Shown here one piece after another: positions 57,422 through 64,000 of a stretch of DNA of 64,000 nt. How positions within the stretch are numbered: the stretch's first letter is position 1; every line of letters begins with the position of its first letter. The DNA comes from Streptomyces sp. NBC_01707 (GTDB lineage: Bacteria > Actinomycetota > Actinomycetes > Streptomycetales > Streptomycetaceae). The position numbers and the translations under genes were made by a program. The notes beneath the pieces are model-generated. The model saw only the letters and a program-made list of their open reading frames with translations. It was not told the DNA's origin and did not search any database. The stretch lies in NCBI RefSeq assembly GCF_041438805.1, contig NZ_CP109190.1, positions 8,990,001-9,054,000 on the forward strand, in the 5' to 3' direction.

Positions 57422-59263
57422 TCAGTCCAGCAGCAGCTCAGGATCGTAGAGATCGAGCCAGACAGCCAGATCCAGGGTGCGCTCCAGCCCGCGCCGCGAC
57501 GCCTGGGTGATCTGCGGGAGTTCACGGTGCGCGGCCCGCTTCAGCCGGTCCCGGTCCACGAGTTCGAAGACCCGGTGAGAGGGGCTGGCCAGTAGATCCC
57601 TGGCCTGCTCCTGCAGGGCGATCGCGTACTTCGGATCCTGCGTCGACGGATACGGGCTCTTCACCCGGTCGTACACCGACTGCGGGAGTACATCGCGGGT
57701 GGCCTCCCGCAGCAGGCTCTTCTCCCGTCCGTCGAACGACTTCAGCGACCAGGGCGCGTTGTACACGTACTCGACGAGCCGGTGGTCGCAGTAGGGCACT
57801 CGAACCTCCAGGCCGACGGCCATGCTCGTCCGGTCCTTGCGGTCCAGGAGTACGCGCACGAAGCGCGTCAGGTGCAGATGACAGATCCGCCGCATCCGGT
57901 ACTCGAAGTCGGACTCGCCGTCCAGGCGGCGGATCCCGGCTGTGGCGACCGCGTAACTGTGGCGGATGTACCCGGGCAGGTCGAGCGCGTCCGTCAGCTC
58001 GGGGCGCAGGACATCGGCGTCGTCCCCGAAGTGCTCCGCGAACTTCACGAGCCACGGGAAGGTGTCGGCGGCGCGGGCCTCTTCGTCGAAGAACTGGAGG
58101 TAGCCGCCGAACACCTCGTCGGCGGACTCGCCGGAGAGGGCCACCGTGGAATGCTCGCGAATCGCCTTGAACAGCAGGTACAACGACGCGTCCATGTCGC
58201 CGAAGCCCATCGGCAGGTCACGGGCCCGGATCACCCGCGCCCGCACGTCGGGATCGGCGAGCTCCTGGGAGTCGAGCACGATGTCGAGGTGCTCGGTACC
58301 GGCCGCCCGGGCCACGTCGTGCACATACGGGGTGTCGGGCGTGGAGCGGAGCTCGTCCGCGACGAAGTTGTCCGCCTGCCCCACGAAGTCCACGGCGAAG
58401 CTGCGCACCGTCTCGCCGCTCTCCGCGAGATGCCGGGCGGCGATGGCGGTCATCGCGGACGAATCCAGACCGCCCGACAGGAGTGTGCAGCGCGGTACGT
58501 CGGAGACCAGCTGGCGGCGCACGATGTCGTCGAGCAGCTCGCGCACGGTGGCGATCGAGGTGGCCTGGTCGCCGGTGTGCGGCCGCGTCTCCAGGGCCCA
58601 GTAGGTGCGCCGGTGCAGCCCGTCGCGGTCGACGGTGATGACCGTGCCGGGCTCGACCTCGTGCATCCCGTCCCACACGGCGTGCCCCGGTGTCTTCACG
58701 AAGGCGAACAGCTCACGCAGCCCGTCCAGGGTGACCGCGCGCCGGGCGAGAGGGTTGGCGAGGATCGCCTTCGGCTCGGAACCGAACAGCACGCCGTCCG
58801 CGGTGGGGGCGTAGTAGAAGGGCTTGATGCCCATGCGGTCGCGGATCATGACCAGTTTCTGTGTGCGGGCGTCCCACACGGCGAAGGCGTACATCCCGTT
58901 GAGCCGCTCGGCCACCGCGTCCCCCCACTCGAGGTAGCCGTGGAGCACGACCTCGGTGTCGGAGTCGGTCATGAACCGGTGTCCGAGACCGGCCAGTTCG
59001 ACTCGGAGCTCGGTGTAGTTGTACGCCTCTCCGGAGTACACCATCGCCACGTCGCCCTGCGAGGTCGGGACCGTCATCGGCTGACGGCCGCCCGGCAGGT
59101 CGATGATGGCGAGCCTGCGGTGCCCCAGGCCGGCCGGGCCGTCGAAGAACGTGCCGCTGTCGTCCGGGCCCCGGCACGCCATCGTCGCGGTCATCGCGTC
59201 CAGTACGGCGGACTCGGACCGCAGATCGCGGTCGAAGGAGATCCAGCCGGTGATCCCGCACAT
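57422..59263 (-). CDS. asnB: Glutamine-hydrolysing asparagine synthase
   Basis: 613 residues. Cys2 (MCGITGW) is the glutaminase nucleophile. RLAIIDLPGGRQPM and MVYSGEAYNY line the glutamine site, with Ser where E. coli AsnB has Asn in NGEIYN. The synthetase domain has the PP-loop SGGLDSS at 263-269 and ALSGESADEVFGGY. AGGAGG lies 6-7 nt before the ATG. The stop codon abuts a truncated reductase gene, and the 5' flank is unusually A+T-rich, both consistent with insertion of this gene here. It may make asparagine or amidate a secondary metabolite. Confidence 0.93.
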   Translation of the reverse strand: MCGITGWISFDRDLRSESAVLDAMTATMACRGPDDSGTFFDGPAGLGHRRLAIIDLPGGRQPMTVPTSQGDVAMVYSGEAYNYTELRVELAGLGHRFMTDSDTEVVLHGYLEWGDAVAERLNGMYAFAVWDARTQKLVMIRDRMGIKPFYYAPTADGVLFGSEPKAILANPLARRAVTLDGLRELFAFVKTPGHAVWDGMHEVEPGTVITVDRDGLHRRTYWALETRPHTGDQATSIATVRELLDDIVRRQLVSDVPRCTLLSGGLDSSAMTAIAARHLAESGETVRSFAVDFVGQADNFVADELRSTPDTPYVHDVARAAGTEHLDIVLDSQELADPDVRARVIRARDLPMGFGDMDASLYLLFKAIREHSTVALSGESADEVFGGYLQFFDEEARAADTFPWLVKFAEHFGDDADVLRPELTDALDLPGYIRHSYAVATAGIRRLDGESDFEYRMRRICHLHLTRFVRVLLDRKDRTSMAVGLEVRVPYCDHRLVEYVYNAPWSLKSFDGREKSLLREATRDVLPQSVYDRVKSPYPSTQDPKYAIALQEQARDLLASPSHRVFELVDRDRLKRAAHRELPQITQASRRGLERTLDLAVWLDLYDPELLLD

Positions 59264-59359
59264 AGATGCCTCCTGCCTATGGCTCGACCTCGCAAGGCAT
59301 CGCCGCGGATCCTCGCGTGCGCATTTTCGCGACAATCGAACAACATGTATCTCGCACTT

Positions 59360-59389
59360 ATATAACGAGCGTGCGCCTCTCCGTTGCAA
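59360..59389 (-). promoter_or_regulatory. Possible asnB promoter in an A+T-rich patch
   Basis: On the minus strand TTGCAA (59384-59389) and TTATAT (59360-59365) are spaced by 18 bp, about 100 bp upstream of asnB. The surrounding 59320-59400 is the most A+T-rich stretch near this gene. The assignment is by resemblance to sigma-70-type hexamers only. Confidence 0.35.
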
Positions 59390-59553
59390 TCGTCAATGCG
59401 ACGACGCCGCGACAGCCCCGGTGGCCCGCCGTTCCGGCCCGTCAGGCCCTGCGGCGAACGGATAATCCATTCCGCGCATCTGTGCCGTGCGGGAATTGCG
59501 TACGACCGGGTCGAGGCCCGCAAGCGGCTGTTCGGCCACCGGCAAGGTCTTGA

Positions 59554-60039
59554 TCAGCCCTGATGCTGACCGTGCTCTGCCCGGAGTATCTGCCGAAGTT
59601 CGCCGGTGTGCTGCTCCACGAGATCCGGACGGTGGTGGTACGCGGCCGGAGTGTTCTGGAACAGGGCCACGCGCCATGATCCGGAACCGCACTCGGCAAC
59701 CAGGGTCTGCACCGCGTTCACCGCGGGATTCAGCTCGGACTGTCCCGGCGGCACCATCCCCGCGATGGCGCGCAGCATCGCCGCGGTGCCGCCCAGGGGC
59801 CGCACCTCCCGCACCTTCCACACATATGCCGCGGTCGGATGGTCGGCGAAGATCGGTGCGAGATGACCCTCCACCTCCGAGCCGCGCACCTGGCTTCCGT
59901 CGAACCCGATCATTGCGGCATCAGGGGTGAACAGCGCCGCATAGGCGTGGGCGTCGCGGCGGTTCCAGGCGCGGAGCAGCTCTTCGTAGAGCTCTCGCAC
60001 CGCAGGTGTCACGGACTCCTCATCGGCGCTCTCGTTCAT
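59554..60039 (-). CDS. SnoaL-like / DUF4440 nuclear-transport-factor-2 fold protein
   Basis: 161 residues. LRAWNRRDAHAYAALFTPDA, MIGFDGSQVRGSEVEGHLAP and WRVALFQNTPAAYHHRPDLV form the NTF2-like cone seen in DUF4440/SgcJ-type proteins. The catalytic role cannot be inferred. The ATG at 60039 has a weak AGGA upstream. It is divergent from a MerR-family regulator and could be its target. Confidence 0.78.
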   Translation of the reverse strand: MNESADEESVTPAVRELYEELLRAWNRRDAHAYAALFTPDAAMIGFDGSQVRGSEVEGHLAPIFADHPTAAYVWKVREVRPLGGTAAMLRAIAGMVPPGQSELNPAVNAVQTLVAECGSGSWRVALFQNTPAAYHHRPDLVEQHTGELRQILRAEHGQHQG

Positions 60040-60207
60040 GGCACCGATCCTGCCACGGTCCGTGCCGCTGAGGACCGCGACCAGGCGTGACCGTCGCGGT
60101 GTGTCACGCCCTTCCCAAGGCGCCGCGCGACGCTCGGCAGCGGCTCGCCGGCTCCGTCGCCCCGTCCGCGAGGAGGTGGTTCGATGCTGGTGGCCGACTG
60201 GGCTTGA

Positions 60208-60226
60208 GTCTCCAGCAGGGGGAGAC
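60208..60226. promoter_or_regulatory. Palindrome upstream of the MerR-type gene
   Basis: GTCTCC (60208-60213) and GGAGAC (60221-60226) are exact inverted repeats around 7 nt. The outer CTTG/CAAG extends the symmetry with one extra base on the left. It lies 15 bp before the MerR ATG and between the divergent starts, a usual place for a MerR site. Confidence 0.5.
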
Positions 60227-60240
60227 AAGAAGGTGGGGGC

Positions 60241-61188
60241 ATGGACGGCGACACGCTCTACTCGATCGGCGATCTGGCCCGGCGCACCGGGCTGACGGTC
60301 AAGACCATCCGGTTCTACTCCGACCGCGGGGTCGTGACGCCGACAGGCCGCAGCCCGGCCGGCTACCGCCTGTACGACATCGACGCCGTTGCGCGCCTGG
60401 ACTTCGTGCGGACCCTTCGCGCGCTGGGCCTGGACCTGCCCACGATCCGCAAGGTCGTGGACCGGGACCTGCCGCTGCCCGAGGTTGCCGCAGCGCACGC
60501 CGAAGCGCTGGCGGTGCAGATCCGCACCTTGCGCCTGCGGCGCGCGGTGCTGACGGCGGTGGCCAGGCGCGGGCCCACCCCTGCGGAGATGGATCTCATG
60601 CACAGACTCGCCAAGCTCTCCGAAGCGGAGCGCGGGGGGCTGATCGCCGAATTCCTCGACGACGTCTTCGCCCACCTCCATGCCGACCCCGCATTCACGG
60701 CGGTGATCCGCACGATGACGCCGGAGCTGCCGGACGACCCCGAGGCGGAGCAGGTCGAGGCGTGGGTGGAGCTGGCCGAAATGTCCCAGGATCCGGACTT
60801 CCGCGCCGCGGTGCGGCGGATGGCGGACGACCAGGCGGCCGAGCGCGCCCAGGGCGACACCGCGGTGGTGCGCCGCGACCTTGCCGCCGTCATCCGTGAC
60901 CAGGTCGGCCCCGCCCTCGCAGTGGGCGTCGCCCCCGCCTCGCCCGAGGCCGACCCCGTGGTCGCCGCGCTCACCGCTCATTACGCGTGTGTCTCCGGTC
61001 ACCGGGACGACGGCGATCTCCGGCGCCGGCTCCTGACCCGGCTGGAGACTGTGAACGACCCGCGCAGGGAGCGGTACTTTCAGCTCCTCGCCGTGATCAA
61101 CGGCTGGCCTGCCCCGCACAGTCTGACCATGGTGTTCGACTGGTCCATCCAGGCATTGCGCGCCCGGACAGAGCGCGCCGGGCAGTGA
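60241..61188 (+). CDS. MerR family transcriptional regulator
   Basis: 315 residues. The N-terminal winged helix (LYSIGDLARRTGLTVKTIRF, then YSDRGVVTPTGRSPAGYRLY) is intact and is followed by the dimerisation helix (DLPTIRKVVDRD). The C-terminal 200 residues form a helical effector region without the cysteines of metal sensors, so it probably senses an organic ligand. GGTGGGGGC precedes the ATG. It is divergent from the SnoaL-like gene. Confidence 0.88.
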   Translation: MDGDTLYSIGDLARRTGLTVKTIRFYSDRGVVTPTGRSPAGYRLYDIDAVARLDFVRTLRALGLDLPTIRKVVDRDLPLPEVAAAHAEALAVQIRTLRLRRAVLTAVARRGPTPAEMDLMHRLAKLSEAERGGLIAEFLDDVFAHLHADPAFTAVIRTMTPELPDDPEAEQVEAWVELAEMSQDPDFRAAVRRMADDQAAERAQGDTAVVRRDLAAVIRDQVGPALAVGVAPASPEADPVVAALTAHYACVSGHRDDGDLRRRLLTRLETVNDPRRERYFQLLAVINGWPAPHSLTMVFDWSIQALRARTERAGQ

Positions 61189-61529
61189 TCGCACCGCCGG
61201 CGAACCGGTCCGGGCGGCCGACGGAATCCCACGGCCCCGGCAGCCGGCACCTCCGCAGCGGCGATCCGCGCCGGTGCCGTGGGAACCGGGCCGACCGCAT
61301 CGCCGCTTCCTCCGGGTCGGCGATGTGGTCGACGCGGTCGCGGACCCGCCTATGATCCGGCGACGGACGGCCCACACCCACGGACAGCCCTCGTCCGGCC
61401 GCCACGGTCAGATCTTCGTCGGGGACACCCGCCCCGGGGCAGCACGACCGAGCCCGCCGGAACACGAGGTGCCGGACACCGAGTGAGAGGTTGAGGTACA
61501 GTTCCTGAGTCCTGTTGTCTCCGATAGAG
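61189..61529. other. Region between the MerR gene and the ABC-F leader
   Basis: 341 bp without a recognised gene. It must hold the ABC-F promoter. No domain or convincing start with a ribosome site was found. Confidence 0.4.
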
Positions 61530-61622
61530 GTGGACGTTGCGCATCTGAGGTTCGCGATCATCGCGCGGTACGGCATCAGCCGTACGCCTGTCACGCTGCA
61601 GCCGGCTTTTTGCCGCCCGTGA
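61530..61622 (+). CDS. Putative leader peptide of the ABC-F gene
   Basis: A 30-codon frame from GTG 61530 (AGAGG-like sequence just upstream) to TGA 61622, reading VDVAHLRFAIIARYGISRTP and then VTLQPAFCRP. It lies in the 237-bp 5' region of the ABC-F gene. A perfect 7-bp hairpin (61568-61574 with 61579-61585, ATCA loop) lies within it, and TTTTT at 61609-61613 follows a G+C-rich segment. Such short frames upstream of antibiotic-resistance ABC-F genes act in ribosome-stalling attenuation. Here this is inference from layout. Confidence 0.45.
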   Translation: MDVAHLRFAIIARYGISRTPVTLQPAFCRP

Positions 61623-61766
61623 CCCCGCGTGGATGCGACCTCGGTGCATGAGCCGTCCCTCACCTTCCGGAGGGCGGTCACAGCTCCTTCTTCTTCCCGG
61701 TTCGGTCGCCGCGTGGTGCTCGCATACGAAGCCCCTGCCCCTGCGCTTGCGACTGCGAGAATCATC

Positions 61767-63428
61767 ATGACCAACCCCATTGCGCCCAGCACCTCCGTGA
61801 CCTGCTCCGCCCTGTCCTTCCGGTGGCCGGACGGCACGACCGTCTTCGACGGGCTCTCCCTCACCATCGGCCGGGGCCGCACCGGCCTCGCGGGCGCCAA
61901 CGGCACCGGCAAGTCCACTCTGCTGCGACTGCTGGCCGGCCAACTGCGGCCCTCGCAGGGGTCGGTGACCGTCGGCGGCAGCCTCGCCTATCTGCCGCAG
62001 AACATCACCCTCGACACGACGCTCCGCGTCGACCAGGCCCTGGGCATCGCCGGGCGGCGCGCCGCGCTGCGCGCCATCGAGGCCGGAGACGTGAGCATCG
62101 AGCACTTCGAGACGATCGGCGACGACTGGGACGTCGAGGAGCGGGCCTTGGCAACACTCGGCTCGCTCGGACTCGGCGACGTCGAACTGGACCGCACCGT
62201 GGGCGAGATGTCCGGCGGGGAGACCGTTCTGCTGCGCCTGGCCGCACTGCTGTTGGAGCGTCCCGACGTCCTCCTGCTCGACGAGCCGACCAACAACCTC
62301 GACCTGTTCGCGCGCCGTCGGCTCTACGAGGCCGTCGACTCCTGGCGTTCCGGTGTACTGGTCGTGGTCAGCCACGACCGTGAGCTGCTGGAGAGAGTGG
62401 ACCGTATCGCCGAACTGCGCGCCAGTTCGGTGAGTTGGTACGGGGGCGGCTGGTCCGCCTACGAGGCGGCGGTGGCCACTCAGCAGGAAGCGGCCGGCCG
62501 GATGCTGCGAGTCGCCGAGGCGGATGTACGCCGGCAGAAGCGGGAACTGGAGGAGGCCCGGATCAAGGCGGCGCGACGCCAGCGGCACAGCAAGAAGATG
62601 GATGCCGAGCGGCGGGCCCCGAGAATCGTCGCCGGTGAGCGTAAGCGGTCCGCGCAGGAGTCGGCGGACAAGCTCCGCGGCCTCCAGGAGGACCGTCTTC
62701 ATGAGGCGCGCGAGCGGCGCGAGGAGGCCGCGGACGCGGTCCACGACGACGCCGAGATCAGGGTGAGCCTGCCCCATACCGCCGTGCCCGCCGGCCGCAC
62801 GGTCCTGAGTCTGCACGACCTGGGCCTCCGGTTCGGCAAGCTGCGCGAAGGCAATCTCCAGGTGCACGGGCCCGAACGCATCGCGCTGGTCGGACGCAAC
62901 GGGGCCGGAAAGACGTCTCTGCTGCGCACCCTCACCGGAGAGCTCGCACCGCTGTCCGGTGAGGCCAGGACCTGTGTGCCGCTGCGGTTCCTTCCGCAGC
63001 GCCTGGATGTGCTGGACGAGGAGCTGAGTGTCGCCGCGAACGTGGCACGCCTGGCTCCCGGCGTCACCGACAACCACATCCGCTCTCAGCTCGCGAGGTT
63101 CCTGTTCAAGGGGGCACGTGCCGAACAGCCGGCGGGCACCCTGTCGGGCGGGGAACGCTTCCGGGCCGCCCTCGCGGCGACCATGCTCGCGGCACCGGCC
63201 CCGCAGTTGCTCATGCTGGACGAACCCACCAACAACCTCGACATGGCCAGCGTGCGACAGCTGACGAGCGCGCTCGACTCCTACCGGGGAGCGCTCCTGA
63301 TCGCCAGCCACGACCTGGCTTTCCTGGAATCGGCGGGCATCACCCGCTGGTTGCTCCTCGGTGAGGAGATCCAGGAGACGAGCGCCGAAGAGGTCCGCGA
63401 CCTGCTCGAAGCGCCGGAGGCCGGTTGA
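61767..63428 (+). CDS. ABC-F family ATP-binding protein (ribosome protection type)
   Basis: 553 residues with two ABC domains and no membrane segments. Domain 1: Walker A GANGTGKST (43-51), signature MSGGE and Walker B VLLLDEPTNNLD. Domain 2: Walker A GRNGAGKTS, signature LSGGE and LLMLDEPTNNLD. The catalytic Glu follows each Walker B Asp. The linker between them (about 235-330) is a long charged helix hairpin (RRQKRELEEARIKAARRQRH) typical of the antibiotic-displacing P-site-tRNA motif. It is likely to bind ribosomes and displace a drug. The ATG at 61767 is chosen because homology starts there; the ribosome site is weak. Confidence 0.88.
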   Translation: MTNPIAPSTSVTCSALSFRWPDGTTVFDGLSLTIGRGRTGLAGANGTGKSTLLRLLAGQLRPSQGSVTVGGSLAYLPQNITLDTTLRVDQALGIAGRRAALRAIEAGDVSIEHFETIGDDWDVEERALATLGSLGLGDVELDRTVGEMSGGETVLLRLAALLLERPDVLLLDEPTNNLDLFARRRLYEAVDSWRSGVLVVVSHDRELLERVDRIAELRASSVSWYGGGWSAYEAAVATQQEAAGRMLRVAEADVRRQKRELEEARIKAARRQRHSKKMDAERRAPRIVAGERKRSAQESADKLRGLQEDRLHEARERREEAADAVHDDAEIRVSLPHTAVPAGRTVLSLHDLGLRFGKLREGNLQVHGPERIALVGRNGAGKTSLLRTLTGELAPLSGEARTCVPLRFLPQRLDVLDEELSVAANVARLAPGVTDNHIRSQLARFLFKGARAEQPAGTLSGGERFRAALAATMLAAPAPQLLMLDEPTNNLDMASVRQLTSALDSYRGALLIASHDLAFLESAGITRWLLLGEEIQETSAEEVRDLLEAPEAG

Positions 63429-63458
63429 GCGTCCCCGTCGGGCGGATGAGCCCGGAGC

Positions 63459-64000
63459 TCACTGGTCCGGTGCTTGTACCGCCTCGGCGGCGGCAGCCGA
63501 GTCGGTGTCGGTACCCGTAGAAGGCGGGGGCGCGGCCAGGTGCGCGAGCATCTGAAGCCGTTCCCCCGTCGGGGAGCCGGGCTCGGCGTGGTAGGCGATG
63601 AGCATCTGACCGGGGGCACCGGGAAGCGCGAGTTTCTCGTAGTGGAGATCGAGAGGACCGACCTGAGGGTGGAGCAGGCGGGTGATTCCGCTCGTCCTCT
63701 GCCGTACGTCCTGGCGGGCCCAGAGCGTACGGAAGCGCTCGCTGTGCAGGCTGAGTTCGCCGATCAGCCGGACGAGCTCGGGGTCGTCGACCGCGGCCGC
63801 GCTGACCGACCGCAAATAGGCGACGGCCTTGGCGGTCATCGTGTCCCAGTCCCGGTAGAACTCGCGCATCTCCGGCTCGAGGAATGCGGCTCGCAGTGTG
63901 TTGATTCCAGGCGCGAAGAGGGGGTTGAGCGCGATGGCCATCGGGTTCGCGGCCAGCGTGGTCATGTAGCGGCCATGGACGAGCGCGGGCGTGGTGGGCC
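63459..64000 (-). CDS. XRE regulator with MmyB-type ligand-binding domain (partial, runs off the right edge)
   Basis: The visible part is the C-terminal 180 residues of an MmyB-domain regulator: ALVHGRYMTTLAANPMAIAL, then AFLEPEMREFYRDWDTMTAK, ELVRLIGELSLHSERFRTLW and ITRLLHPQVGPLDLHYEKLA. Family members bind a fatty acid in this domain and carry an N-terminal helix-turn-helix, which would lie beyond 64000. The frame is open through the window edge; ATG 63965 is internal. It is convergent with the ABC-F gene. Confidence 0.85.
   Translation of the reverse strand, partial: PTTPALVHGRYMTTLAANPMAIALNPLFAPGINTLRAAFLEPEMREFYRDWDTMTAKAVAYLRSVSAAAVDDPELVRLIGELSLHSERFRTLWARQDVRQRTSGITRLLHPQVGPLDLHYEKLALPGAPGQMLIAYHAEPGSPTGERLQMLAHLAAPPPSTGTDTDSAAAAEAVQAPDQ

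Noticed and set aside
59393..59821. Search of the asnB upstream region for the missing N-terminal half of the reductase
   Set aside because: No strand or frame there shows the reductase N-terminal pattern, so a simple insertion splitting the gene within this window is not supported.

Overview
The window is a piece of a high-GC actinobacterial chromosome, almost certainly Streptomyces. The evidence is third-position G/C bias in every gene, a whiE-type spore-pigment type II polyketide cluster, a two-domain geosmin synthase, zinc-independent paralogues of L33 and L31, an NsdA-like developmental regulator, a PAS-SpoIIE phosphatase and a DUF397 protein. No rRNA, tRNA, CRISPR array, transposase or prophage gene was found.

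Layout. (1) 1-8266: a carbohydrate operon on the minus strand (binding protein, two CUT1 permeases, an SDR dehydrogenase, two heparinase II/III-type lyases) with a divergent LacI regulator and matching operator copies. (2) 8612-9237: a chimeric scar joining the C-terminal third of a methyltransferase to the N-terminal part of an ACT-domain protein. (3) 9266-10873: CGNR zinc-finger regulator, PNPOx-family oxidase and an orphan DUF397 gene. (4) 10979-16768: a compact set resembling mycobacterial Ltp3, Ltp4, the DUF35 protein, EchA19 and FadD19, with a perfect KstR-consensus site in the divergent promoter, suggesting steroid side-chain catabolism. (5) 16963-26412: a secreted beta-helix protein and the spore-pigment cluster (cyclases, ACP, KS-alpha/KS-beta, cupin, SchA/CurD-like protein, divergent FAD hydroxylase) with an extra convergent O-methyltransferase. 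(6) 26439-39102: a double alpha/beta-hydrolase, PaaK, two acyl-CoA synthetases, a penicillin-acylase-family hydrolase, a nitronate monooxygenase-like protein, a two-domain serine hydrolase and a LysE exporter. (7) 39275-39768: the reciprocal scar, holding the missing N-terminal part of the methyltransferase followed by the missing end of the ACT protein. (8) 39792-64000: GH95 fucosidase, geosmin synthase, amidase, kinase-like protein, NsdA-like regulator, phosphatase, L33/L31 paralogues, membrane proteins, PI-PLC, K+ channel, a decayed reductase next to asnB, a MerR/SnoaL pair, an ABC-F protein with a likely leader peptide, and a partial MmyB-type regulator.

The most notable observation is that the scars in (2) and (7) are complementary. 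Two genes are each cut once and their halves swapped, in opposite orientation, about 30.8 kb apart. This is what a single inversion with breakpoints inside both genes would leave, so the whole stretch from about 8.88 to 39.67 kb, including the spore-pigment and steroid-type loci, appears inverted relative to its ancestor.

Transcription is organised in short operons with frequent ATGA stop/start overlaps (KS-alpha/KS-beta, cupin/KS-alpha, FadD/nitronate monooxygenase). Convergent pairs are separated by strong hairpins. Several divergent promoters carry clean palindromes that look like autoregulatory operators (LacI, CGNR, KstR-type, TetR-type, MerR).
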